The notes: a model not told the origin generated them from the sequence alone. A stretch of 64,000 nt of DNA from Saprospiraceae bacterium (GCA_027488935.1 JAIYAP010000037.1:1-64000); one strand, 5' to 3'; positions 27,065 through 36,748 are shown, counted from the first letter of the stretch. Made by a program: numbers and translations.

Positions 27065-27778
27065 TTACCATCCATGTTCATTTTTTGACTCAATGCCCAG
27101 GGCCTCTTTAAGCCCTTTCCGCCAATTAATCAACCATTCCTGCGTTGAGCGCAGGCTTTCACTTTTACTGCCATATAACCAACCTCCAAATTCGTTTTCA
27201 AGAGGACCGTATTTTGCTTCCAGATCATCAGGATTGATGCTCCATTGGGCTGCTAAGTGCCTTATCCCATCTTTGGTAGAAACGCCCTGATCGCGTTGCT
27301 CAAATAATTCCTCGTTGAATATAAAACCAAAGCGGAGTTCCAAAGGAGATGGGTCTCCGAATTCAAAATGTCCCCCATTCCCCAAATCCAAACTATATAC
27401 CCGAAGCAGTTTACCGCTTTCCACAATGGCATATTCATATAGATAACCCTCCCATATTTGATAGTATTGTACCGATACATATTGCCGGCTCATGGTTAGC
27501 AGTTTTCCCAGAAACATTTGCCATCGGTCCGGAATATCCGCTTGTCCCGGATCGGTTTTGGGGATAGGTTCAGGCAATATTTTTTCCAATAATACAGCAT
27601 AATCGCCGGTAAGCAGGGTATAGCCGTTTAGAGGGCGCGTAATGAATAGATGGTCGCTTTCAGGAACCGGCTTCACTACATCCCGCCAGGATTTCTTGTG
27701 AAAATCCATTGGGTTAAGTCGGTCAAACAGTGATTCCGGGTCGCTTGTTTTTACCGCTAAATAATTGGAAAAGGCCAT
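27065..27778 (-). CDS. protein of unknown function, 237 aa
   Basis: Soluble protein without signal peptide, rich in aromatic residues (YVSVQYYQIWEGYLYEYAIVE) and with a C-terminal helical, charged region (STQEWLINWRKGLKEALGI). No known motif is seen. Size and style recall standalone accessory proteins such as immunity proteins, but there is no direct evidence. Its 5' side carries copy A of a ~190-bp repeat with a predicted promoter pointing into this gene, shared with the unrelated gene at 30376-31860. Confidence 0.6.
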   Translation of the reverse strand: MAFSNYLAVKTSDPESLFDRLNPMDFHKKSWRDVVKPVPESDHLFITRPLNGYTLLTGDYAVLLEKILPEPIPKTDPGQADIPDRWQMFLGKLLTMSRQYVSVQYYQIWEGYLYEYAIVESGKLLRVYSLDLGNGGHFEFGDPSPLELRFGFIFNEELFEQRDQGVSTKDGIRHLAAQWSINPDDLEAKYGPLENEFGGWLYGSKSESLRSTQEWLINWRKGLKEALGIESKNEHGW

Positions 27779-27824
27779 GTTATGTCTGAATTAAGATTGA
27801 CAAGGCATATCATTTTGTTTCGCC

Positions 27825-28013
27825 AACTTCCGTACCACCGCAACAACATTTCCTATTTCCCCAATACCAACGCAATAATACCCCCTTATAAATCAATCAC
27901 TTAATTTAAAAGCCCGTATCCTAGGTCAGTTGCAGTAATGTGAAAGCAAACATACTACTTCCATTTTATATATCCCAAAAAACCAGTGCGCTTTTAACGC
28001 ATCCATTCCTTTC
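27825..28013. repeat. dispersed ~190-bp repeat, copy A
   Basis: Aligns over its whole length with 31865-32054 with scattered substitutions. Shared blocks include AACTTCCGTAC, CCTTATAAATCAA, ACTTAATTTAAAAG, TACTACTTCCATTTTATA and CGCTTTTAACGCATCCATTC. No ORF is conserved in it. It lies 47 bp upstream of the start at 27778. Confidence 0.9.
27947..27979 (-). promoter_or_regulatory. predicted promoter in repeat copy A
   Basis: On the minus strand TTTG (27976-27979) and TATGTTTG (27947-27954) are 21 nt apart, matching the Bacteroidota -33 TTTG / -7 TAnnTTTG pattern. The same pair with the same spacing is present in copy B. It points into the gene at 27065-27778. Confidence 0.55.
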
Positions 28014-28059
28014 ATTGTAAAGTACGCACCCTTGCATCCGGGTTAATCAGGCAGCCTGC

Positions 28060-29217
28060 CTATAAATCAACAAGCGCCTTTCGCCAGGGCATTAAGGTCC
28101 CTTGCTCCAATGTTTGTTCTTGCGTTCCGGCATAAACAAGAAAATTTTGCTTGGGCGGCGATCCGCTGATTTGCGCCCATTTTGATAAACCCGACACCAG
28201 ACGGGAATTAAAGGTTTGGCTGCTTTTTATTTCAATGGCTTTTAATTCCCCCGCTTCTTCAATCAGGAGGTCTACTTCGTTGCCATGTTGATCCTGCCAG
28301 AACCAGAAAGCAGGACGTTTGCCTAAATGCGCGCGTTTTTTGAAAAGATCTGCAACGATCGCGTTTTCCACAATATTTCCAAAGGTTGGGTAAGTTTCCA
28401 GTTGTGCAGGCGATTCGATGCCCAGCAAGTGGCAGACAAGGCCCGTATCAAAGAAATAAAACTTGGGCGTTTTGATGATTCTTTTATTAAAATTGTTGTG
28501 AAAAGGTTGCAGATAAAAAATGATGTAAGAGGCCTCCAAAACAGAGAACCATGATTTTACGGTGTTGACGGACAAACCGAGGTCGGTAGCAAGGCTGCTG
28601 AGGTTGAGCGGTTGTCCTATACGCCCTGCACACAAGCGCAAAAACCGGTTAAACAGCGTAAGGTCGCCGACGTTCTTCAGGAGGCGCACATCGCGTTCTA
28701 AGTATGTTTGGATATAATTATTGAAAAAAATGCTGGGCGGTATTTTTTTTTCGTACAATCCCGGATAGCCGCCTTGCCAAACAAAATTTTCCAAAACCTG
28801 ATGATTAAAAGCAGTGTCCTTCATTTCGCTATAGCTAAAAGGCAACAGGTTGAGGATGCCCACTCTTCCCGCAAGGGACTGGGTTATGTTTTCCATCAAC
28901 AGAAAATTTTGGGAGCCGGAAAGGATAAATTTTAGTTGTTTGTCGGCATCTACCATCACCTGGAGGTAAGAAAAGAGTGCCGGAACCCGTTGGACTTCAT
29001 CTAAAACTGCCCCTTTTGTAAAATCCTTTAAAAACCTCCGTGGGTCTTGTTCGGCCAACAGGCGCAGTTCAGGATCTTCCAGGTTGCTGTACGGCAAATT
29101 TGGATAAAGGCTTTTTAACAAGGTCGTTTTACCCGCTTGGCGCGGCCCGCCCAGGTAAATAATGGGGTAATATCGTTCCAATTCCCGAATGGCTCCGGTT
29201 ATTTCCCTTGCAATCAT
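28060..29217 (-). CDS. AAA-type ATPase with DUF4143 domain
   Basis: 385-aa ATPase. The AAA_14 domain has Walker A GGPRQAGKTTLLKS (residues ~24-37) and Walker B KGAVLDEVQR, plus the sensor-like ILSGSQNFLL. The C-terminal DUF4143 domain ends with a PD-(D/E)xK nuclease-like core: GNEVDLLIE followed by LKAIEIKSS. A winged-helix-like piece (LNLSSLATDLGLSVNTVKSW) lies between them. Family members are widespread, often near mobile DNA, and have no settled role. It stands alone between repeat copy A and the SH3-domain gene. Confidence 0.85.
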   Translation of the reverse strand: MIAREITGAIRELERYYPIIYLGGPRQAGKTTLLKSLYPNLPYSNLEDPELRLLAEQDPRRFLKDFTKGAVLDEVQRVPALFSYLQVMVDADKQLKFILSGSQNFLLMENITQSLAGRVGILNLLPFSYSEMKDTAFNHQVLENFVWQGGYPGLYEKKIPPSIFFNNYIQTYLERDVRLLKNVGDLTLFNRFLRLCAGRIGQPLNLSSLATDLGLSVNTVKSWFSVLEASYIIFYLQPFHNNFNKRIIKTPKFYFFDTGLVCHLLGIESPAQLETYPTFGNIVENAIVADLFKKRAHLGKRPAFWFWQDQHGNEVDLLIEEAGELKAIEIKSSQTFNSRLVSGLSKWAQISGSPPKQNFLVYAGTQEQTLEQGTLMPWRKALVDL

Positions 29218-29335
29218 AACGAGTAAATTTTCAATTCAATTGCAAATTTACTCAAAATTAGTTTAGGAATGCGAATTTTTTACGTTCATACGTTCATCCA
29301 TCGGGACCGTTGTTCTGAGATTTTTAAGAACCCGT

Positions 29336-30292
29336 TCAACAGCAATACGATCTAAAAAACATTGCAACGCGTTCAATCAGGTTTCCTGGCTTGGCTTTGG
29401 TGGTTAAATACAATATTATAATACCCGTATTGTCTCCGTAATGAATGATATAATCGTCCTTTAAATCTCCGTCTAAGTCACCCTTAAAAATTATTTCATA
29501 AGGATTAAAATATTCAGGTTTATTTAAAAGTTGCCTTTTTTTTCCACTGATGAGATACAATTCACTCGGTTTCCATGTTTTAGCATCCTTATTTTCAATC
29601 AGTTCTACTGATGCGTTATCTAAATCAGATTTCTTTACAGGGCTTTCCTTGTTATAACTGTAAAGTCTTGTGTTTTTCCCTCGAACAACTTCTTTTTTTG
29701 ATAGTCTTCCGTTTTTACTGCCAATAATGAACGAGAGGCTATCATTCTTTGAGGTAGAAATTATCAAACCGCAGGTATATATTCTTGTTCTATAATAGCT
29801 CATACTAATTTCTTTAACTTTATATTTTCCTTCCCCTTCTTTAAAATATCCGAACCACTTCCAATCGTTTGGATTATGCAAGTTTTCTGCATCACAGCCA
29901 CATCCAGGATATAGCAGGATAAAGTCGTTTTCATATTTCTCGTTAAACCGATATTTATAGTTTGGTTTGTAATTTAAATATACATCAAAAACATATCCTT
30001 TCATTTTTTTGTACTCGATTTTCACCCAATTTCCTTTTACCAATTCCTTATCTGCATTATCAATATGAGGAATGAAAATCGAATCGATATTAAATGATTT
30101 ATCTGATATATATTTTATCGTTGAGCCAAAGGGAATATTTGTTATTTTCCTGGAATTCATGCGTGGTTCACTTCTCAGATTCAGCCCACCGTTTGCAATG
30201 ACAAAAATGGCGTTCGTGTCCACTTGAATATTTTGAGCAAGCAAGACATTTACTCCAAAGGAAATCAAATAGAATGTTATATATTTTTTCAT
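29336..30292 (-). CDS. secreted bacterial SH3-domain protein
   Basis: 318 aa with a signal peptide (YLISFGVNVLLAQ). A bacterial SH3 domain follows: GLNLRSEPRMNSRKITNIPFGS at about residues 35-56 and WVKIEYKKMKGYVF near 87-100. The C-terminal part contains a Ca-binding-like DGDLKDDYIIHY stretch resembling an FG-GAP/VCBS repeat edge. SH3b domains bind peptide or cell-wall ligands, so an extracytoplasmic binding role is likely. The gene is AT-rich compared with the core genes in the window. The 118-bp gap downstream of it (29218-29335) shows nothing. Confidence 0.7.
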   Translation of the reverse strand: MKKYITFYLISFGVNVLLAQNIQVDTNAIFVIANGGLNLRSEPRMNSRKITNIPFGSTIKYISDKSFNIDSIFIPHIDNADKELVKGNWVKIEYKKMKGYVFDVYLNYKPNYKYRFNEKYENDFILLYPGCGCDAENLHNPNDWKWFGYFKEGEGKYKVKEISMSYYRTRIYTCGLIISTSKNDSLSFIIGSKNGRLSKKEVVRGKNTRLYSYNKESPVKKSDLDNASVELIENKDAKTWKPSELYLISGKKRQLLNKPEYFNPYEIIFKGDLDGDLKDDYIIHYGDNTGIIILYLTTKAKPGNLIERVAMFFRSYCC

Positions 30293-30309
30293 TGTTTTTC
30301 AATTTTCAG

Positions 30310-30373
30310 AACGTTGGCATGGGCGCAGTAGCGGCGCATAGCGGCCATCGGCGACCATACAAAGTTCAACGCA
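30310..30373. repeat. imperfect palindrome between SH3 and T9SS cargo genes
   Basis: ACGTTGG...CCATCGG on the left and ACCATACAAAGTTCAACG on the right give an imperfect hairpin (CGTTG/CAACG with CATGG/CCATA inside). It resembles palindromes A and B in position, between minus-strand accessory genes, but not in sequence. Weak evidence. Confidence 0.3.
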
Positions 30374-30375
30374 TA

Positions 30376-31860
30376 TTATTCTGTTTTGACGATTTTTCCG
30401 CTACATACTGCTCCTGATTGTTGGACGGTATAAATGTAGTTACCCGGCCTAAGCCCAGAAAGGTCAATCTGGCTCAGCGGCTGGAGGATTTTTTCTTGAA
30501 TCACCAGCCTGCCGAGCAAATCAAAGATTTTCAGATCAGCACCTGGATTTCCAATCTCTGGGAAGTTGACCCACAGCTCCCCTTTTGTCGGATTGGGATA
30601 AAGAGCAATAGCACGGCCAGCCAATTCCGTTTCGATCGTGTTGTTGGTTGTATCGCATACTTCATTCGACATTCGATAGTGTGGGAAATTCGGGATGGTA
30701 GCAAAGTTGTAGGCAGGCAGTTCCACGCCCCGTTGCACCAACTGACAGGACAGGCCCGGGCAATTGGGCTTTTCGATGACATGCAGGTTGAGTGTACTGC
30801 TGGTGCTAGAGATGTAAATCTTTCCGTCAGGGGCCAAGGCAGAAAAGTAAAAGATGGTGGCGTAAGGATTGTAGGTGCCGTCCCACTCGGCCACCTTTAT
30901 TTTGCTGCTTTCGATATCCAATGCCTGAAGGTCAAACTGATAGACCCGCTTTCGGGCGCTCACATATAGGTATCTAGAATTGGACGACACTGAAACTCCT
31001 GCAATGTAGTTGATCGTATCGTTTGGGAACGTGATTCGTAAAGGGTTAGATAGGTCGCCTGTGGCATTGTCAAAGTCAAAGATATTCAGGCCGTTCCACG
31101 AGTTGAAGCGGATATATTTTTTCAGGTCGGGTGAAAACGTAGCCTGCGCACCGGAATCATCGTCGCTCCACTCCTGTCCGCTGCATTTGAGTTGAGGGGG
31201 CTGCACCCCGTCGGCGGTAATCGGGACAAGAAAATAACAGTTGGTATGCGACTTGGGCACGATGCCCCACCAGTCCTTGCCGTTGGCGTGCCGGGCAGCG
31301 GAGATGTTGCCCCTCGCGAAGGTGTCCTGCACGGCGATTTGATTTTTAAGGATGACCGCGCCATAGCCCGAGTCTTGGGCCATATCAATTACCTGATAAA
31401 AAAGCCGCTGCGGGGCTACCCCAAAATAGTTGGTGTTGAGGTATGGCTGGTCCCAGTCCAGATTGAACACATAATAAAGGCTGTCGTTTTCTGGAGCAGG
31501 CAAAACGATAACCCCTTGCCTAATCGGACTGCCGCCATATGGGCAGAAAAAATTTTGAATCTGCCCGGGATTGATTCCGTCACCATTGAGCATCAATTCT
31601 CCTTTGGCGTTGATGATTTTGCAGCCGTTGGAATAGAAAAGCAGATTACCTTCCGCGTCGCTCATGCTGGTGTTCGAGCCTTCCATTTTGATGTTCGTCT
31701 GGATAAATTCGATACCTGAAAGCGTGGGAGTAAAAGTGAGTTTAAGCCCCTCACCGGATGAATATCCACCCAAAAACCAGTTGTAATCTCTTTTTTCTTG
31801 TCCCGAAAGGAATAAGGCTGAAAATAGAAATGTGATGGTTACAATCTTAGACTTGTTCAT
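30376..31860 (-). CDS. secreted beta-propeller-like protein with T9SS type A sorting domain
   Basis: 494 aa from the ATG at 31860, which opens the signal peptide MNKSKIVTITFLFSALFLSGQ; the longer in-frame ORF to 31938 translates repeat sequence and is unlikely. The middle has propeller-like segments (NLLFYSNGCKIIN, SNSRYLYVSARKRVYQFDL, APDGKIYISS). The last ~80 residues (IALYPNPTKGELWVNFP ... GKIVKTE) are a T9SS type A sorting domain, so the protein is exported and probably surface-attached. The 5' flank is copy B of the ~190-bp repeat, starting 4 bp upstream of the start codon. Function unknown. Confidence 0.8.
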   Translation of the reverse strand: MNKSKIVTITFLFSALFLSGQEKRDYNWFLGGYSSGEGLKLTFTPTLSGIEFIQTNIKMEGSNTSMSDAEGNLLFYSNGCKIINAKGELMLNGDGINPGQIQNFFCPYGGSPIRQGVIVLPAPENDSLYYVFNLDWDQPYLNTNYFGVAPQRLFYQVIDMAQDSGYGAVILKNQIAVQDTFARGNISAARHANGKDWWGIVPKSHTNCYFLVPITADGVQPPQLKCSGQEWSDDDSGAQATFSPDLKKYIRFNSWNGLNIFDFDNATGDLSNPLRITFPNDTINYIAGVSVSSNSRYLYVSARKRVYQFDLQALDIESSKIKVAEWDGTYNPYATIFYFSALAPDGKIYISSTSSTLNLHVIEKPNCPGLSCQLVQRGVELPAYNFATIPNFPHYRMSNEVCDTTNNTIETELAGRAIALYPNPTKGELWVNFPEIGNPGADLKIFDLLGRLVIQEKILQPLSQIDLSGLRPGNYIYTVQQSGAVCSGKIVKTE

Positions 31861-31864
31861 GGCT

Positions 31865-32054
31865 AACTTCCGTACTACCACAACAACATTGCGTGTATAT
31901 CCCCAATACCTACGCAGCAATACTCCCTTATAAATCAAGCACTTAATTTAAAAGGCTAATACTGGCCAGTTGCGGTAACGTGAAAGCAAATATACTACTT
32001 CCATTTTATATATCCCAAAAATCCAGTACGCTTTTAACGCATCCATTCCTTTTC
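31865..32054. repeat. dispersed ~190-bp repeat, copy B
   Basis: Second copy of the element at 27825-28013, same orientation relative to the gene it precedes. It begins 4 bp upstream of the T9SS cargo start codon. The remaining 127 bp up to the gene at 32182 show no further feature. Confidence 0.9.
31987..32019 (-). promoter_or_regulatory. predicted promoter in repeat copy B
   Basis: On the minus strand TTTG (32016-32019), 21 nt, then TATATTTG (31987-31994): a -33/-7 pair of the Bacteroidota type, conserved in copy A. Predicted leader of roughly 120 nt before the T9SS cargo start. Confidence 0.55.
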
Positions 32055-32181
32055 CTGCCCTCACCCTTATATCTTTCCGATCTGCGATGCGGGACAGACT
32101 TGACCATAATAATCAGCGCGCGTGGACAACTAAAAGAAGAAACTACTGTTTTTAATAGTGTTACTTTTAAAGACAAAAGAC

Positions 32182-32916
32182 ATGCAATTTAAACTGCTTT
32201 TTCTGATTCTATTGAGTTTGCCAGCAAGCCTTCCAGCAAAAGATAGTCCTGAAACCCTCGCTTGGGTACAGCAATTGGGCGTTAAAATTGAAAATACACT
32301 CCATGATGCCATTTTAAGCAACGATTGGCCTAATATGCTGGTCAAACTTATGGAATGCTATGATGAATTTGATGCCATTGCATTGGTTGGTTTGCACTGC
32401 CACGAAGCACGTATTGCTGCTGAACTTGGGCGAAACTATTGTAATTGGTTAAATTCATACGTAAGGGATAAAGATTTAAACGCTTGTATCATACGTGCAC
32501 AGGCGGCCAGGGAACAAGCGCATCGGATGATCGCATTTGTTGCTGAATGTAGTCGCGAAACTACTGCTAAGTCATCTGTCGATACTGTTCAAGCTTCAGC
32601 CGCTACGGTTTCATTTGTTAATGTCATACATGCTGAAGTGGATGCCATCACACTTCACCTGGAGGCCGCGATTTCCCCTAAATCGCAGGCAGATTCCTAT
32701 TTCCAACTGGAGCAGGCATATCGTATTTTTATAGATTTAGCGCATTTGACGGCTACTTTAGCAAACTGTGACGCCACCCATTCTGCCACATCAAGTGGAA
32801 TGAATGCGTGTTTGTTAGCGATATTAAGCAAGACTCCGGAGGAGTGCCGGTTACATATTCAAGAGGTTAAAAAAGCCTTGGAACGCTTGAAAATAGAGGC
32901 TGTTCAATGTCAATAA
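32182..32916 (+). CDS. secreted helical protein of unknown function
   Basis: 244 aa with a signal peptide (FKLLFLILLSLPASLPA). The mature protein is alpha-helical and contains ten or so Cys residues spread along the chain (MECYDEF, GLHCHEAR, NYCNW, AECSRE, NCDATH, EECRLHI), suggesting disulfides or metal binding. No recognised family. It is on the plus strand, opposite its neighbours; the ATG at 32182 is preferred over a GTG at 32158 because it begins the signal peptide. Confidence 0.6.
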   Translation: MQFKLLFLILLSLPASLPAKDSPETLAWVQQLGVKIENTLHDAILSNDWPNMLVKLMECYDEFDAIALVGLHCHEARIAAELGRNYCNWLNSYVRDKDLNACIIRAQAAREQAHRMIAFVAECSRETTAKSSVDTVQASAATVSFVNVIHAEVDAITLHLEAAISPKSQADSYFQLEQAYRIFIDLAHLTATLANCDATHSATSSGMNACLLAILSKTPEECRLHIQEVKKALERLKIEAVQCQ

Positions 32917-33000
32917 GAGCATGTTTCATGGTCATTTGTTGTCAGGTGTACTCAATCGCGCGCAGGTATTTTGACGCATGTTTTAATTGAGAAGCGGCTT

Positions 33001-34224
33001 TTAATCCAACATTTCTGCCACTTTTCGACCTGTTTTCATGGCCGCATTTAAAGATGGATATGCTGTGTAATCTCCACACTGGTACAGAAAATCATTAATT
33101 TTTAGGTTTTTATACTTAGCAGATGCTTGAATATAATGCGGTAGCGCCTCGGGGATACGGTAGGTTTTGAGGTGCCGCCATGCTTGCTTTTGATCAAACC
33201 ACTTCGCCAATTCGGCTTGTATTTTTTGAATTAAATCCGCCTCCGAATACATATTGTGACCTACTACGCTGACCGAAATAAGGGTCTTTCCTGCGGGGGC
33301 ATACGTGGGTGCGATATCCGAGAGCACAACTAAATGGTCAATCAATTCATCAGCATTGGCATTAATCATCAGATAAGGCTTGCCCGAAAGACTGATAGGG
33401 GTATCACGCTCGAAATACAGACAATCTGTGGCATTAAAAACAGTATCTGATGTTTCGCCCAGCAGTTGGGCAGCATGGCTGGCATCGGTAGCCAGCACGA
33501 TTTTATGCGCTACAATGGTTTCGCCGTTGCGCAAAAATATCGTTTTGCCTTCTATTTTTTCAACGGGTGTATTCAATCTGATTTGGTGCGGCGAAAGGTG
33601 TGCGGCAATCTGATCTGGAATGGCCTGCATCCCATTTTCGGGTATTACTACGTCGCCTTGCGCAAATTGACGAAATAAAAATTTAAAATAAGTCGAGTCC
33701 GTTTGCAGGTCTCTTTCCAGAAAAACGCCCCGAAAAAATGGGCGAAAAAAACGCGCAATGATCGTATCCGAATAGCCAAATTCTTTGAGAAAAGCCAAGG
33801 TAGTTTGCGCACTTTGCGTGTCTTCATCGGTGGGATCAGACGCATGCGAAACACTTAAATTGAGTTGTAACACTCTCAGTTTATCCCAAAAATTGCCGAC
33901 CGGCGCAAACAAGGCTTGGGGAGCAGTGGTAATATTTTTCAATGGGTTGGGCATCACAAAAAAACGATTCCCTCGTCGGATGCGCGCGCCGGAAGGCATT
34001 TTTTTTAATCGTAAACTACTATAATTTAGCAATTTACGTGCCTCGGGGTAGGATGTTAAAAGTACCTGAAAGCCCCTGTCCAATTGAAAGCCTTCGACTT
34101 TATCCGTGCGCACGCGTCCACCGATGTTGTCTGATGCCTCTAAAATAATGGCTTCAACACCCTTATCTTTTAGGTATTTTGCGCAGGTCAGTCCTGCTAT
34201 GCCTGCTCCAATGATGACTACCAT
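33001..34224 (-). CDS. FAD-dependent amine oxidase/desaturase-like oxidoreductase
   Basis: 407-aa flavoprotein. The N-terminus is a classical Rossmann dinucleotide site, [21 protein letters not shown] (residues 2-22), followed by the [21 protein letters not shown] block found in the protoporphyrinogen oxidase / phytoene desaturase / monoamine oxidase superfamily, and a C-terminal FAD-binding [21 protein letters not shown]. No signal peptide, so cytoplasmic. Substrate cannot be inferred. A possible -7 element (TAAATTTG on the minus strand, 34306-34313) lies 82 bp upstream. Confidence 0.85.
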   Translation of the reverse strand: MVVIIGAGIAGLTCAKYLKDKGVEAIILEASDNIGGRVRTDKVEGFQLDRGFQVLLTSYPEARKLLNYSSLRLKKMPSGARIRRGNRFFVMPNPLKNITTAPQALFAPVGNFWDKLRVLQLNLSVSHASDPTDEDTQSAQTTLAFLKEFGYSDTIIARFFRPFFRGVFLERDLQTDSTYFKFLFRQFAQGDVVIPENGMQAIPDQIAAHLSPHQIRLNTPVEKIEGKTIFLRNGETIVAHKIVLATDASHAAQLLGETSDTVFNATDCLYFERDTPISLSGKPYLMINANADELIDHLVVLSDIAPTYAPAGKTLISVSVVGHNMYSEADLIQKIQAELAKWFDQKQAWRHLKTYRIPEALPHYIQASAKYKNLKINDFLYQCGDYTAYPSLNAAMKTGRKVAEMLD

Positions 34225-34440
34225 GTATGTACGCTTGAAATGAGTGTCGTTTTAGTTTTTTGTGTTTTCTCTCGACATAATCATCGATGATCCCACACAC
34301 TTACGCAAATTTAGCACCCTTAACGATTCTTACGGCCTTGGAGTTGTAAAAAATATTTGACTTTTGATATCGCTGCTTCCGCTGGCGCGTACCGTCAACT
34401 TTAATAAAATGAAGGATTACTTTGGAGGAAGTTGGGTTTG

Positions 34441-34506
34441 GTCAAAAGTCCAAAACGCGGCGGCGGGGTATCGCGCGTAGGGGAGCGAAAACGAAGCGCG
34501 GCGAAA
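34441..34506. repeat. 66-bp direct repeat downstream of the LRR gene (copy 1)
   Basis: Matches 36643-36708 at about 60 of 66 positions without gaps; the longest shared core is CGCGCGTAGGGGAGCGAA. It is GC-rich in an AT-rich gap. The rest of 34225-34557 holds only the possible oxidoreductase promoter. Confidence 0.85.
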
Positions 34507-34557
34507 ACGAACATTTTACTTGTTCAAGCAGAATATTTTTAGTGAAATATTGTTTGA

Positions 34558-36411
34558 CTACTCCTTCCTGACTATTCGTTTTACCACTTGTTGGTTATTT
34601 ATCATTATCGTTATCAAATACCATCCATTGGGGTTTCTCGACAAATCAATTGTAGGGGAGGCAAGTAATACGTCCGATATATGCTTCCCCATAATGTCAG
34701 AAATGCTGGCGGTTGCGTTCTCCAATGGATCTATACCGCTGATGGCCATGATTCCCGAAGTCGGATTTGGGTACAGGTCAATTGACTTTTTTTCACCATC
34801 GGCCATTTCTGTTGCCACTGCCGCACAGTTGGCTTCAATGGCTTCTCTGATTTCACAACCGGTCTTATTCAATAATATAGTGGCAGGATTATTCAGATCA
34901 GACAAATAAATACAAATATTCGGGAGGGAACAATAAGAGAGGAAACTGTGGTTTCTAATATACAAATTACTGATAGTCGCAGGATGGATGTTTTGGATGC
35001 CCGTTATGTCTGTCAACAGATAATTATTGGATAGATTTAACGATCCGCCGATCGAAGTGAGCGTAGCCAATCCGTCTAAACTGGTCAAACTATTATTAAT
35101 GTATAATTCCAGATCTCTTCCAATAGAAGCGAGGGCATCCAATCCGGTTAAGTTTGTAAAACCGTCGTTATACCCAATAGCCACGTTGCCACCGACTGTA
35201 GTAAGTGCGGCCAAACCCGTCAAAGTTGGTAAGAGATGGTGCCTTGTTATAGTTAGGTCTCCCCCAATATAGCTAATACTATCAAAAGCGCTTAAGTCGA
35301 TCAATGAATTATTAGAATCCATAAACAGGTTGCCCACGATAGTCGTTATGGTTCCTAATCCCGTTAAACTAGTCAGGGCAGGATTGCTGCTTACCGACAG
35401 GTCTCTGCCGATGGAAGAGAGGGCGCCTAATCCCGATAAATTTATCAGCGTGCTATTTTGATAAAAAGTCAAATCTCCACCAATGGCCGTGAGGGCATCG
35501 AGGCCCTCTAAACTGACCATAGTATAGTTGTTGCCTATGTACAGGTTTTCCGGTAGCGTAGTAATTCCCTCTAAACCAGACAAATTGGCCAATGAATAAT
35601 TATCTTTTATGGTTACATCACCTCCAATAGATGTAAGCGCTGCCAACGCCGTAACATTGCCCAGGGATAGATGGGTTTGTATAGTTAGCGTCCCTCCGAT
35701 GGTCTTGAGAGCATCCAGGCCATCTAAACTGGCAAGAGCATAATTATTTTGTATATCCAGATTTCCTCCAACAAACGTAAGTCTCTCTAATCCGGCTAAA
35801 CTAACTAAATTGTAATTCGTAAATACAGATAGATTCCCTGCGATAGAAGTAAGTGAATCCAGCCCCTTTAGATTGGTCAAATGGGTATTAATAAATAATC
35901 TAAAATCACCCCCAATAGAGGTGAGCGTTTCCAGACCAGCTAAACTATCCAGAATAGAACTTATAGCCAGTGTTCCCCCAATAAAACGGAGCCTTTCCAG
36001 CCCGGATAAACTGCTCAGGGCGTTATTGCCAATAAAAACATCTTCTCCAATTGAATCAAGGGCATTTAAGCTATATATATTGGTCAAAGCAAGATTGCCG
36101 TCTACCGTTAGTTGGCCTCCGATAAAAGTAAGCGAATCCAGTCCGCTTAAATTCGTTAAGGCCAAAGTACTTCCGATGATCAGATTGCCTCCAATATTAT
36201 TCAACGGCAAGAGTCCATTTAAATTAATGATATTCCCCGGTATTCCTTCCGCAATGGTGACGCTAAAAGGCATGTTGGTACACCCCGGATAAGAAGACGA
36301 AAAACTATCAATACTCCACTGCGTGCTCAGTATTATATCTCCGGTCGGACATTGGGCAGGCAATGAAACCACCTCGATGAGGCAAAATAAAAGAAAGTAG
36401 ATTTTTTTCAT
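34558..36411 (-). CDS. secreted leucine-rich-repeat protein with T9SS type A sorting domain
   Basis: 617 aa. Signal peptide (IYFLLFCLIEVVSLPAQ), a short Cys-containing cap, then about 17 repeats of 22-24 residues of the form LxxLTSIGGdLxIxxNxxLtxLsG between residues ~70 and 480. This is a receptor-L/LRR-like solenoid typical of surface adhesion proteins. A T9SS type A sorting domain ends the protein (IDLYPNPTSGIMAIS to IVRKE). The gene is flanked by 66-bp direct repeats and has its own strong predicted promoter (36482-36512). Binding partner unknown. Confidence 0.85.
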   Translation of the reverse strand: MKKIYFLLFCLIEVVSLPAQCPTGDIILSTQWSIDSFSSSYPGCTNMPFSVTIAEGIPGNIINLNGLLPLNNIGGNLIIGSTLALTNLSGLDSLTFIGGQLTVDGNLALTNIYSLNALDSIGEDVFIGNNALSSLSGLERLRFIGGTLAISSILDSLAGLETLTSIGGDFRLFINTHLTNLKGLDSLTSIAGNLSVFTNYNLVSLAGLERLTFVGGNLDIQNNYALASLDGLDALKTIGGTLTIQTHLSLGNVTALAALTSIGGDVTIKDNYSLANLSGLEGITTLPENLYIGNNYTMVSLEGLDALTAIGGDLTFYQNSTLINLSGLGALSSIGRDLSVSSNPALTSLTGLGTITTIVGNLFMDSNNSLIDLSAFDSISYIGGDLTITRHHLLPTLTGLAALTTVGGNVAIGYNDGFTNLTGLDALASIGRDLELYINNSLTSLDGLATLTSIGGSLNLSNNYLLTDITGIQNIHPATISNLYIRNHSFLSYCSLPNICIYLSDLNNPATILLNKTGCEIREAIEANCAAVATEMADGEKKSIDLYPNPTSGIMAISGIDPLENATASISDIMGKHISDVLLASPTIDLSRNPNGWYLITIMINNQQVVKRIVRKE

Positions 36412-36481
36412 GTTTGCCAGTATTTGTTTTGAGACGGGCTGTCAATTTTGTCGTGACCGGGCAAGAAAACTTAAACAATCC

Positions 36482-36512
36482 CAAAGATATTGGCAAATTG
36501 GTGATTATCCAA
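36482..36512 (-). promoter_or_regulatory. predicted promoter of the LRR gene
   Basis: On the minus strand TTG (36510-36512), 20 nt, then TATCTTTG (36482-36489), an exact match to the Bacteroidota TTG / TAnnTTTG promoter. It is 71 bp upstream of the start codon at 36411. Confidence 0.65.
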
Positions 36513-36642
36513 GTGCGGGGCAGGGCTTGAAGGCGGCATCCCCAGAACTGCCTGCGGGACAGGCTTGACCAAGCGTATGCAACGAGCGATGCTAATGTAC
36601 TTACAATCAATTTCTTACACCGCTTAGTCGTTCACGGAAGTT

Positions 36643-36708
36643 GTCAAAAGACCAAAGCGCTGCGGCGGGGTAGCGCGCGTAGGGGAGCGAAGACCAAGCG
36701 CGGCGAAA
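36643..36708. repeat. 66-bp direct repeat upstream of the LRR gene (copy 2)
   Basis: Same orientation as 34441-34506. Together the two copies enclose the LRR gene and its promoter in a ~2.2-kb segment. Confidence 0.85.
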
Positions 36709-36748
36709 TTCGTTATTTCTTATCTCATCATTTACCTTCCTTAACGCG

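Noticed and set aside
31861-31938. N-terminal extension of the T9SS cargo protein at 30376
   Set aside because: It is translated from the duplicated promoter repeat and would place residues before the signal peptide.
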